Source of the DNA: an uncultured Pontibacter sp.
GTDB lineage: Bacteria; Bacteroidota; Bacteroidia; Cytophagales; Hymenobacteraceae
Reading direction: 5' to 3'
Length of the DNA: 64,000 nucleotides
NCBI GenBank assembly: GCA_947499125.1
Contig: CANMMP010000003.1
Span: 601,748-665,747 of the forward strand
Position 1 is the stretch's first letter; each line of letters opens with the position of its first letter. A model generated the notes under the pieces. That model did no database searches, had not been told where the DNA came from, and was given only the letters and a program-made list of their open reading frames with translations. The translations under genes were made by a program, and so were the position numbers. Shown here in pieces: positions 34,126-42,623 of the stretch.

Positions 34126-36528
34126 ATGAAGAGAATAATTAAGAAAGTAGCCGTTCTTGGCTCCGGGGTAATGGGCTCGCGTATTGCCTGCCATTTTGCC
34201 AACATCGGGGTGCAGGTGCTGCTACTCGACATCGTACCAAAGGAGCTGACGCCCGACGAAGAGAAAAAAGGCCTGACGCTGGAAAGCAAAGCTGTGCGTA
34301 ACCGTATAGTCGATAGTTCGCTTAAAGCTGCTATCGCTTCAAACCCGTCGCCGATCTACCGCAAGTCAGATGCAAGCCTGATACAGACAGGTAACTTCGA
34401 AGACAACATGAAGGACATCGCTACCGCCGACTGGACCATTGAGGTGGTAGTAGAGAATCTGAAGATCAAGAAAATTGTGTACGACCAGGTAGAGCAATTC
34501 CGCAAGCCGGGTACACTTATCTCGTCAAACACATCAGGCATCCCGATCCACATGATGCTGGATGGTCGCTCTGATGACTTTAAAAAACACTTCTGCGGTA
34601 CACACTTCTTTAACCCGCCACGCTACTTAAAGCTTCTGGAGATTATTCCAACACCTGAAACAGATCAGAGTGTGGTAGATTTCCTGATGCACTACGGTGA
34701 TCTATACTTAGGTAAGACAACTGTACTGGCAAAAGATACGCCTGCTTTCATCGCAAACCGTGTAGGTATCTATGCCATTATGCAGGGCTTGCAGGTGATG
34801 AATAAACTGGGTCTGAACGTAGACGAAGTAGACAGAATTTCCGGTCCGATCATTGGTAGACCGAAGTCAGCTACTTTCAGAACGCTGGATGTGGTTGGTT
34901 TAGATACGTTGGCTAACGTAGCAAACGGGCTTTACCAGACAGGTGAGAAAGATGAATCACGTGAATTGTTCCAGTTGCCGGGTTATCTTCAGAAAATGGT
35001 AGAGAACAAATGGCTGGGCGATAAGACCGGTCAGGGCTTCTACAAAAAGACTAAAGACGCGAAAGGCAAAACCGAGATCCTGACGCTGGACCTGAACACA
35101 CTGGAGTACGGCCCGAAACAACGCGCCAAGTTCCAGAGCCTGGAAGTACTGAAGCCGATCGAAGACCTGAAAAAGCGTGTAAAAACTTTCTCTGGCCAAT
35201 CAGACAAAGCTGCCCAATTCTTTAATGAGTCGCTTTATGGTTTGTTCCAGTATGTGAGCAACCGCATCCCTGAGATCTCTGACGAACTATACCGAATAGA
35301 CGATGCCATGCGTGCCGGCTTTGGCTGGGAGCTTGGTCCGTTTGAGTATTGGGATGCCATTGGTGCCCGCGAAGGTGTGCAGCGCATGATTGAGAACGGT
35401 TATCAGCCTGCTGCCTGGGTAGAAGAAATGCTGAACAGCGGTAAAGAGTCTTTCTACATCGTGGAGAACGGCACTCGCCGCTACTACGACATCCAGAGCA
35501 AAGAATACAAAGCCATACCGGGTGCCGAGAACTTCATTATACTGGAGAACCTACGTGGCAATAACGTGATCTGGAAAAACACCGGCGCAACTATAACTGA
35601 CTTAGGTGATGGCATTCTGAACGTAGAGTTCCATACCAAGATGAACACCATGGGCGGCGACGTGATCATGGCGCTGAACAAAGGTATAGACCTTGCTGAG
35701 AAGGATTTCCGAGGAATGGTTGTAGGTAACCAGGGAGCTAATTTCTCTGCTGGTGCCAACGTAGGCCTTATCTACATGTATGCGCTGGATCAGGATTACG
35801 ATGAGCTGAACATGATCATCCGCCAGTTCCAGAACACGATGATGCGCATGCGCTACTCGGCTATACCTGTAGTTGGTGCACCACATGGTTTAACATTGGG
35901 CGGTGGCTGCGAACTTAACCTGCACGTCGACCATATTCAGGCTGCTGCTGAGACCTACATGGGCTTAGTCGAGTTTGGCGTTGGTCTGATACCAGGCGGT
36001 GGCGGTACAAAAGAAATGACGCTTCGCGCTTCTGATATGTATGCGGATGGCGACATTGAGTACAACGACCTTAAAAATGCTTTCCTGAACATCGGTATGG
36101 CAAAAGTTTCTACGTCGGCTAAAGAAGCGGTAGACCTGGGCTTTATGCGTAAATCGGATGGGATAACTATAAACAGTAACCGCCTGATAGCTGATGCGAA
36201 AGCACAAGCTATAGTTATGGCTGATGCTGGTTACACTAAGCCGGTACAACGCACAAACATTAAAGTACAGGGCAAAGGTGGTCTAGGTATGTTCCTGACA
36301 GGTGCTAACGCCATGTATACCGGTCGCTACATGTCGGCGCACGACCTGAAGATCTCTCAGAAACTGGCTTATGTAATGTGCGGTGGTGATCTGTCTGCCC
36401 CAACTGAGGTGAGTGAGCAATACCTGCTGGATCTGGAGCGTGAAGCCTTCCTGTCATTAACAGGTGAGCGCAAAACATTAGAGCGTATCCAGAGCATCCT
36501 AACCACAGGTAAGCCGCTGAGAAATTAA
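34126..36528 (+). CDS. fadN: FadN-type 3-hydroxyacyl-CoA dehydrogenase / enoyl-CoA hydratase
   Basis: 800 residues with the dehydrogenase first: the NAD loop VAVLGSGVMGSRIACHFA at 8-25, FNPPRYLKLLEIIPT near 163, and HAD C-terminal domains to about 450. The hydratase (crotonase) domain follows, with GANFSAGANVG near 545 and EFGVGLIPGGGGTKEMTLRA near 620. This order is opposite to E. coli FadB and matches Bacillus FadN. It performs hydration and oxidation in fatty-acid beta-oxidation together with the thiolase downstream. Confidence 0.92.
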   Translation: MKRIIKKVAVLGSGVMGSRIACHFANIGVQVLLLDIVPKELTPDEEKKGLTLESKAVRNRIVDSSLKAAIASNPSPIYRKSDASLIQTGNFEDNMKDIATADWTIEVVVENLKIKKIVYDQVEQFRKPGTLISSNTSGIPIHMMLDGRSDDFKKHFCGTHFFNPPRYLKLLEIIPTPETDQSVVDFLMHYGDLYLGKTTVLAKDTPAFIANRVGIYAIMQGLQVMNKLGLNVDEVDRISGPIIGRPKSATFRTLDVVGLDTLANVANGLYQTGEKDESRELFQLPGYLQKMVENKWLGDKTGQGFYKKTKDAKGKTEILTLDLNTLEYGPKQRAKFQSLEVLKPIEDLKKRVKTFSGQSDKAAQFFNESLYGLFQYVSNRIPEISDELYRIDDAMRAGFGWELGPFEYWDAIGAREGVQRMIENGYQPAAWVEEMLNSGKESFYIVENGTRRYYDIQSKEYKAIPGAENFIILENLRGNNVIWKNTGATITDLGDGILNVEFHTKMNTMGGDVIMALNKGIDLAEKDFRGMVVGNQGANFSAGANVGLIYMYALDQDYDELNMIIRQFQNTMMRMRYSAIPVVGAPHGLTLGGGCELNLHVDHIQAAAETYMGLVEFGVGLIPGGGGTKEMTLRASDMYADGDIEYNDLKNAFLNIGMAKVSTSAKEAVDLGFMRKSDGITINSNRLIADAKAQAIVMADAGYTKPVQRTNIKVQGKGGLGMFLTGANAMYTGRYMSAHDLKISQKLAYVMCGGDLSAPTEVSEQYLLDLEREAFLSLTGERKTLERIQSILTTGKPLRN

Positions 36529-36609
36529 TGTTAATGAATAATGGGTAATGACTAATGATTAGGCTCTTAAGTGAGAAATCAACAATCAACCATTTAACAA
36601 TTAGAAAAT

Positions 36610-37785
36610 ATGAACAATGCATATATCGTAGCCGGATTTCGTAGCGCCGTTGGTAAAGCGGGCCGTGGCGGATTTCGGTTCACCAGACCTGATGATCTGG
36701 CCGCTGATGTCATCAAACACTTAATGGCTTCTGTACCAAGCTTAGACCCGGAGCGTGTAGACGACCTTATAGTTGGTAACGCGGTGCCGGAAGCTGAGCA
36801 GGGCTTACAGATCGGTCGTATGATCTCCCTGTTATCGTTGCCAATGTCGGTAAGTGGTATGACGGTTAACCGTTACTGCGGATCTGGCCTGGAAACTATA
36901 GCTATTGCTGCAAACCGTATTGCGGCTGGCATGGCTGACTGTATAGTTGCCGGTGGTACGGAGTCTATGTCGCTGGTGCCAACGGTTGGCTGGAAGACAG
37001 TGCCTAACTATAACATCGCCAAAAATAACCCGGACTGGTACCTGAGCATGGGTTTAACCGCTGAAGCAGTAGCATCAGACTATAATGTTACCCGCGAAGA
37101 CCAGGATGAGTTTGCTTATAACTCACACCAGAAAGCCATAAACGCTATCAAGAACGGCTACTTTAAAGAGCAGATCGTTCCGATTACAGTTGAGGAGACT
37201 TACCTGGACGAGAATGGTAAAAAGAAGACCCGCACATATGTGGTAGACACCGACGAAGGCCCGCGTGCTGATACCTCTATGGAGGCGCTGGCTAGGCTTA
37301 AGCCGGTGTTTGCGGCTGGTGGTTCGGTAACGGCCGGTAACTCGTCTCAGACGTCGGATGGCGCTGCCTTTGTGATTGTGATGAGTGAGCGTATGGTAAA
37401 AGAACTTAACCTGGAGCCAATTGCCCGAATGGTAAGTTATGCTACGGGTGGCGTTGATCCGCGCATTATGGGTATGGGGCCGATCGCAGCTGTTCCGAAA
37501 GCCCTGAAAATGGCTGGCATGAACCTGAATGACATCGACCTGATCGAGATGAATGAAGCCTTTGCTGCACAATCTATAGCAGTAATGCGCCACCTGGATT
37601 TTGATCCTGCTAAGCTTAATATAAGTGGCGGTGCTATTGCACTTGGTCACCCGCTTGGTTGCTCTGGTGCTAAATTAAGTATTCAGCAGTTCCACGAGCT
37701 TCGCCGCTTAGGTAAGAAGTACGGCATGGTGACCGCCTGCGTGGGTGGTGGCCAAGGTGTGGCAGGTATTTATGAATTACTGTAG
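36610..37785 (+). CDS. fadA: Acetyl-CoA acyltransferase (thiolase)
   Basis: The 391-residue thiolase has the acyl-accepting Cys90 in NRYCGSGLETIA, GGTESMS, the active-site histidine in AIALGHPLGCSGA and the second cysteine in TACVGGGQGVA near the C-terminus. It cleaves 3-ketoacyl-CoA. With FadN upstream and acyl-CoA dehydrogenase downstream, it reproduces the fadN-fadA-fadE order of Bacillus. Confidence 0.93.
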   Translation: MNNAYIVAGFRSAVGKAGRGGFRFTRPDDLAADVIKHLMASVPSLDPERVDDLIVGNAVPEAEQGLQIGRMISLLSLPMSVSGMTVNRYCGSGLETIAIAANRIAAGMADCIVAGGTESMSLVPTVGWKTVPNYNIAKNNPDWYLSMGLTAEAVASDYNVTREDQDEFAYNSHQKAINAIKNGYFKEQIVPITVEETYLDENGKKKTRTYVVDTDEGPRADTSMEALARLKPVFAAGGSVTAGNSSQTSDGAAFVIVMSERMVKELNLEPIARMVSYATGGVDPRIMGMGPIAAVPKALKMAGMNLNDIDLIEMNEAFAAQSIAVMRHLDFDPAKLNISGGAIALGHPLGCSGAKLSIQQFHELRRLGKKYGMVTACVGGGQGVAGIYELL

Positions 37786-37807
37786 TAATTCTTTGACAAA
37801 AGTCCAA

Positions 37808-37837
37808 AGTCCCCCTTTGAAGGGGGTAGGGGGATGA
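37808..37837. repeat. 30-bp interspersed repeat, inverted copy, between fadA and acyl-CoA dehydrogenase
   Basis: AGTCCCCCTTTGAAGGGGG and then TAGGGGGATGA: the exact reverse complement of 22668-22697. It pairs with the copy at 37876-37904. Confidence 0.85.
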
Positions 37838-37875
37838 TTACATTTTGAGGTAAAACATTTATCTGCAAACGATTG

Positions 37876-37904
37876 TCATCCCCCAGCCCCCTTCAAAGGG
37901 GGAC
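37876..37904. repeat. Interspersed repeat, direct copy, facing 37808-37837
   Basis: TCATCCCCCAGCCCCC followed by TTCAAAGGGGGAC. It differs from the 22668 copy only in the TA/AG centre. The two copies lie 38 bases apart in opposite orientation, so the fad transcript can form a long stem here. Confidence 0.85.
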
Positions 37905-37953
37905 AAAAAAACTAACTATAACTGTATCCAAAACTTTAAAAAATATAATCCCC

Positions 37954-39747
37954 ATGGAAACTCAAAATAAAACCGCAACTATAAAAGGTGGTGAGTTCCT
38001 GATAAAGGAAACGAATCCGCAGGACGTATTTACGCCCGAAGATTTTACCGAAGAACAGCGCATGATGGCCCAGACCTGTCTGGACTTTGTGCAGGAAGAA
38101 GTACATCCGCTGCTTGAAAGACTGGATAACCACGAAGAAGGCCTGATGGAAAACCTGATGAAAAAAGCAGGAGAACTTGGCTTATTCGCAGTATCTATTC
38201 CAGAGCAGTATGGTGGCTTGAACATGGACTTCAATACATCGCTTCTGGTAACAGAGTCGGTAGGTGGTGGCCATTCGTTCCCGGTTGCATTTGCGGCCCA
38301 TACTGGTATCGGTACATTGCCAATTTTATACTTCGGTAACGAAGAGCAGAAGCAGAAGTATGTTCCGAAGCTAGTAAGCGGCGAATGGATGTCGGCTTAT
38401 TGCTTAACGGAGCCAGGTTCTGGTTCTGACGCATTAGCCGCTAAAACCAAAGCGGTGCTGAACGAGGCCGGTACGCACTACATCCTGAACGGCCAGAAAA
38501 TGTGGATCACAAATGCAGGTTTCGCGGATGTGTTTATCGTTTTCGCGCAGGTAGATGGCGATAAGTTTACAGGCTTTATAGTTGAGAAAGATTACCCGGG
38601 CCTGAGCTTGGGTAACGAAGAGCATAAGATGGGTATCAAAGGCTCATCTACACGCCAGGTTTTCTTAACAGACTGCGAAGTACCGAAAGAGAACGTATTA
38701 GGCGAGATCGGTAAAGGTCATTTGATCGCTTTCAACATCCTGAATATCGGTCGTATCAAGCTTTGTGCTGCTACCTTGGGTGCTTCTAAGAGCGTGGCAA
38801 GTTTATCGGTTAAATATGCGAATGAGCGTCACCAGTTCAAACTGCCTATTTCTAAGTTCGGTGCTATCCGTTACAAACTGGCTGAGCAGGCGATCAGAAT
38901 TTATGCTGTAGAGTCGGCGCAATACCGTTCGGGTATGGATATTTACCGCATGGAGCAGGAACTGATGGCTGCCGGCAAAGATGAGAACGAAGCGCTGCTT
39001 GGTGCTGCCCGTGAATTTGCTGTAGAGTGTGCCATGCTGAAAGTAGAAGGCTCTGAAGTGCTGGATTACGTGGTAGACGAAGGTGTGCAGATCTATGGTG
39101 GTTACGGTTTCTCAGCCGACTACCCAATGGATCGTGCGTACCGTGACTCCCGTATCAACCGCATCTTTGAGGGTACCAACGAGATCAACCGCATGCTTAC
39201 TGTGGACATGATCCTGAAGAAAGCCATGAACGGTGAACTTGACCTGATGGGACCTGCGCAGAACGTGCAAAACGAACTGATGGCTATTCCGGATTTTGGT
39301 GCGGAAGAAGAAGGCGGTTTATTCACTGCTGAGTACAAAGCAATCCGTAACCTGAAAAAAGCGATTCTGTTAGTAGCAGGCACAGCCGTACAGAAATACA
39401 TGCAGTCGCTGGCGAAAGAGCAGGAAGTGCTGATGAACATTGCGGACATGGCTATCAAAACGTATGTAGCAGAGTCTACGCTGCTACGCGTGGATAAGCT
39501 GGTAAGCGCTAAGGGTGAAGAAGCGGTGGCAAACCAGATCGATATTGCCCGCGTGGTAGTAAATGATGCTGTTGATACCTCTTTTATAGCTGGTAAAGAA
39601 GCAATTGCATCTATGGCTGAAGGTGATGAGCAGCGCCTGTTGTTCATGGGACTTAAGCGCTTCACGAAGAAAGACCTCTACAACACAAAAGAAGCGCGTC
39701 GCCGCATAGCAGCAGCGCTTATAGAGGCTAACGAATACGTTTATTAA
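37954..39747 (+). CDS. Acyl-CoA dehydrogenase (FadE type)
   Basis: A 597-residue flavoenzyme starting METQNKTATIKGG; an upstream in-frame start inside the repeats is rejected. FAD and substrate motifs are AYCLTEPGSGSDA near 155, GQKMWITNAGFAD near 185 and the C-terminal YGGYGFSADYPMDRAYRDSRINRIFEGTNEINR region near 395. An extra C-terminal domain of about 170 residues makes it longer than mitochondrial enzymes, as in Bacillus FadE. It starts beta-oxidation by introducing the 2,3 double bond. Confidence 0.93.
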   Translation: METQNKTATIKGGEFLIKETNPQDVFTPEDFTEEQRMMAQTCLDFVQEEVHPLLERLDNHEEGLMENLMKKAGELGLFAVSIPEQYGGLNMDFNTSLLVTESVGGGHSFPVAFAAHTGIGTLPILYFGNEEQKQKYVPKLVSGEWMSAYCLTEPGSGSDALAAKTKAVLNEAGTHYILNGQKMWITNAGFADVFIVFAQVDGDKFTGFIVEKDYPGLSLGNEEHKMGIKGSSTRQVFLTDCEVPKENVLGEIGKGHLIAFNILNIGRIKLCAATLGASKSVASLSVKYANERHQFKLPISKFGAIRYKLAEQAIRIYAVESAQYRSGMDIYRMEQELMAAGKDENEALLGAAREFAVECAMLKVEGSEVLDYVVDEGVQIYGGYGFSADYPMDRAYRDSRINRIFEGTNEINRMLTVDMILKKAMNGELDLMGPAQNVQNELMAIPDFGAEEEGGLFTAEYKAIRNLKKAILLVAGTAVQKYMQSLAKEQEVLMNIADMAIKTYVAESTLLRVDKLVSAKGEEAVANQIDIARVVVNDAVDTSFIAGKEAIASMAEGDEQRLLFMGLKRFTKKDLYNTKEARRRIAAALIEANEYVY

Positions 39748-39770
39748 TTTTTGACCATTTATAGTTTATT

Positions 39771-39806
39771 AAGGCTTTCTCTTCAGGGGAAAGCCTTTTT
39801 TGTTTT
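39771..39806 (+). terminator. Terminator of the fad operon
   Basis: Stem AAGGCTTTC / GAAAGCCTT with a 9-nt loop and the T-rich tail TTTTTGTTTT. Confidence 0.88.
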
Positions 39807-39918
39807 ATCTCAAGTATAAAATGTAAAAATAATAAGAATTTTATAGACTAATATGTAAATATAAAGCCAGCTTTTACGTATGCAGAGCAGCGCCTAAACT
39901 ATGGCTTTATAGTATAAA

Positions 39919-40650
39919 ATGAAAGTTAGCTGCCTTATACCTTGTTATAACGAACATGAGCGCATAGCCCAGGTGCTGGATGTTGTTGTAAAAACAAACC
40001 ATGTAGCACAGGTAATTTGCGTCGACGACGGATCTACAGATGGCACTGCAGACTATATAGAAGCGAACTGGCCAACGGTAGAAGTTATTAGGCTGTTACA
40101 TAACCATGGTAAAACAGAAGCGATAAGGCAAGGGGTACAGTATGTAGCCTATGATACGTTGCTAATGATGGATGCCGACTTGCAGGATCTGAAACGTGAG
40201 GAACTAGAAGCAGCCCTGGATGCTTACCAGGATCGTTTTGAGGTGGATATGATCATCATGCGACGCATTAACGCGCCCTGGTTCGTGAAATGGTACCGCA
40301 GCGACGTACTATTATCCGGAGAGCGCATCTTACAAACCTCAGACTTAAAACAGATCCTGAAACAGAAGCTAAAGTGCTACCAACTGGAAGTAGCCATTAA
40401 CCGATACATGTTACGCCACAAAAAGTCAGTGCGCTGGATGCCATGGTCTGCCATGAATACCTATAAAGTAGATAAACTGGGCGTACTACATGGCTCCCGA
40501 AAAGAGTTTAATATGTATGTGGATATTGTAAACTACGTTGGCTTCCCGCATATGTGCCTGCAACTGGCATCGTTCACTAAAAAGCTACATTATAGCGCAG
40601 ATGCTACTCCCGAAAACAGGCAACTATACTTTAGCGATTACTTTAGCTGA
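39919..40650 (+). CDS. Family 2 glycosyltransferase
   Basis: 243 residues with a GT-A fold: CLIPCYNEHERI at 5-16, the nucleotide site VDDGSTDGT near 35-43, HNHGKTEAIRQG near 61 and MMDADLQDL (DxD equivalent) near 87. The C-terminal half lacks membrane helices. It probably transfers a sugar from an NDP donor; the acceptor is unknown. The last 13 bases overlap the convergent gene on the other strand. Confidence 0.85.
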   Translation: MKVSCLIPCYNEHERIAQVLDVVVKTNHVAQVICVDDGSTDGTADYIEANWPTVEVIRLLHNHGKTEAIRQGVQYVAYDTLLMMDADLQDLKREELEAALDAYQDRFEVDMIIMRRINAPWFVKWYRSDVLLSGERILQTSDLKQILKQKLKCYQLEVAINRYMLRHKKSVRWMPWSAMNTYKVDKLGVLHGSRKEFNMYVDIVNYVGFPHMCLQLASFTKKLHYSADATPENRQLYFSDYFS

Positions 40651-42086
40651 ATATGGTATAGTTTAAGGCTTGCATCACGCTTTTTAGGACGTACTACTAC
40701 ACTTACATCTTTATCGGAGAACCAGGCGGTAAAGTCTTTTACATAGGCTAGTTCCTTGTCGTTAGCAACATTCAGTTTTACACGTTTTGGTTCGCTGGTC
40801 TGGCCGGTGTTTGTGTTTATCTGGCGCAGGTACAGGTCGTATTTCCCTTCCAGTTCTTCTAGGGTAAGCAGGTTAAGCGTGTTGCCGCTCAGGTAAGCGC
40901 TGTACGAAATTCCTGAAAAAGCATCTTCGGCGGGTGCCTGCTGGTGCTTCATCAATACGGAGTTCCAGGCGGTGTTCATATACTGGTCGTAAGCAAACAG
41001 CAGCAATTCTTTCGCAAAGTATGGCGATGTTTTACCACCCATGGTATACTTCTTCTCTGTTATAACCAGCAACTTGCCTTCTTTTGTTTTCAGCAGATCA
41101 GTCAGGTAAATATCCTCAAATCGCTGTGGTTTTTCCTGGTCAGTTGTGTTAAGCTTGTTGATCTTCGCCAAGAAATCGCTGGTAAACTTAAACTCTTCGG
41201 CAAAAACCATGTCTTCGGCTTCAAAGTCGAACTTTACAGTTTTCAGGCTATAGTATAAACCGGATCTTTCTTCGGCTGTAATTACGGCTCCGTATAGTTG
41301 GTTGTCTGCCATCAGCTTGAACCGGGAATCCATGATGTATACTTTTTTGCCATCGAACACGCCGCCAACCAGCACGCTCATAACTTTGGCTTTCGCATCT
41401 TTTAGGCCATACTGGCGCACCGTAAGGCGGTTCATTTTATCTGAGATCAGGCTCAGGTATTGTTCTCCGTTATTGCTCACCTGCACATCAACAGAAAGTA
41501 TATCGCGGAGGTCGTTCAGGTTATAGTTGGCGTCTTTAATTTTAGATAGGTTTTCGTCGTAAAGAGCGCCCTGCATGCCCCTGATCCGGAAGTTATGGTC
41601 AGCTTCGAAACTATAAACCAGCAGCTTGCTCCCATCCTCAGAAAAAGACACACCAGGCTCGCGGTTAGTAGCCGGACTCTCCAGGAGTAATTGCTTATCG
41701 TTAACAGCGCCGCTGGTTAGGTTTACAGCATAACCGTGTAGTTGTTGTAAGCGCCCCTGTTTGCTATGCGCTACCACTACAGCCGCTTTTCCAGAAGTAT
41801 AAAAACCATAAACTGTCTGCTCGTTAGTAAGTTGTATAGTTGCTCCCCACTGCTTCTTTAACCCCGACTGGTATTTTTCAACGGCATAACTGCCATCAGC
41901 TTTACGGCTAAGTATAACAAACTCGTCTGGGCCGGTAGGTATAGTTTTGTTGGTAATGCGTTGGTTATACCTGTCCTCTGAAAGGTTGGGGTGATACTCA
42001 AATGGCATAGAGCCTTTCGTGCGCGACTGGGCAAACGAAGCTGATGTTGCTAAAACAAAAACAAGAAGTAAAAGCAGGTTTTTCAC
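40638..42086 (-). CDS. Secreted protein of unknown function
   Basis: 482 residues beginning with a signal peptide (MKNLLLLLVFVLATSASFAQ, GTG start). The rest is beta-rich with repeated strand patterns (YAVEKYQSGLKKQWGA, SFSEDGSKLLVYSFEAD, LYSEN-like turns), suggesting a propeller-type fold. No catalytic motif or T9SS tail is seen, so a periplasmic or surface location is likely. No family was recognised. Confidence 0.75.
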   Translation of the reverse strand: MKNLLLLLVFVLATSASFAQSRTKGSMPFEYHPNLSEDRYNQRITNKTIPTGPDEFVILSRKADGSYAVEKYQSGLKKQWGATIQLTNEQTVYGFYTSGKAAVVVAHSKQGRLQQLHGYAVNLTSGAVNDKQLLLESPATNREPGVSFSEDGSKLLVYSFEADHNFRIRGMQGALYDENLSKIKDANYNLNDLRDILSVDVQVSNNGEQYLSLISDKMNRLTVRQYGLKDAKAKVMSVLVGGVFDGKKVYIMDSRFKLMADNQLYGAVITAEERSGLYYSLKTVKFDFEAEDMVFAEEFKFTSDFLAKINKLNTTDQEKPQRFEDIYLTDLLKTKEGKLLVITEKKYTMGGKTSPYFAKELLLFAYDQYMNTAWNSVLMKHQQAPAEDAFSGISYSAYLSGNTLNLLTLEELEGKYDLYLRQINTNTGQTSEPKRVKLNVANDKELAYVKDFTAWFSDKDVSVVVRPKKRDASLKLYHIQLK

Positions 42087-42380
42087 GGGTATTAATTTAG
42101 TAATAACTCAAACTTAATCTATAGTTGTGCATTAATCAAGCATAAGCTACATAGTTGATAAACAAAGTATAAGGCCTGGTGATTGGGTTAGAAATAATTG
42201 CACTTAATTTAAAAAGCAACTTTACTCAGCTATGTGCCGATTGATAGATATGTTAACAGCATCATGTATTATAACTGTTCAGAACCATGCATTAGTATAA
42301 GAAAAAAGTATGTTCACCCAATATCATATAGGTGTTGTAACACGCTTTAATTGTGCAAGTACATGTAGGTAACAAGTTTG

Positions 42381-42620
42381 ATGAGATCTATACTTAAAAT
42401 ATTAGCCTTTACAGCACTTTTACTGATTAGCAAATTTACGAAAGAGGATGAAGAGATAATTACTCCGGCAGAAAGCTCTGAAATTATAGTTAGCACCAAC
42501 CAGCCAGAAATGGAACAGGAGGTACCGGTGATAGAAGCCAGCGGTAATTTCGGGAACGAAACAGTTGCTCCACCAGAGCCTGTACATACCCTGATAACAA
42601 CTCCCGCAACTATAAAATAA
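42381..42620 (+). CDS. Small exported or membrane-anchored protein
   Basis: 79 residues. The hydrophobic start MRSILKILAFTALLLIS acts as a signal or anchor, followed by an acidic low-complexity part (EDEEIITPAESSEIIV, PEPVHTLITTPATIK). It ends 3 bases before the end of recG on the other strand. Composition is plausible but no family supports it. Confidence 0.5.
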   Translation: MRSILKILAFTALLLISKFTKEDEEIITPAESSEIIVSTNQPEMEQEVPVIEASGNFGNETVAPPEPVHTLITTPATIK

Positions 42621-42623
42621 GGA

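Noticed and set aside
37873..37953. Upstream in-frame extension of the acyl-CoA dehydrogenase
   Set aside because: The extra 27 codons run through the intergenic repeat, and the conserved protein begins at ATG 37954.
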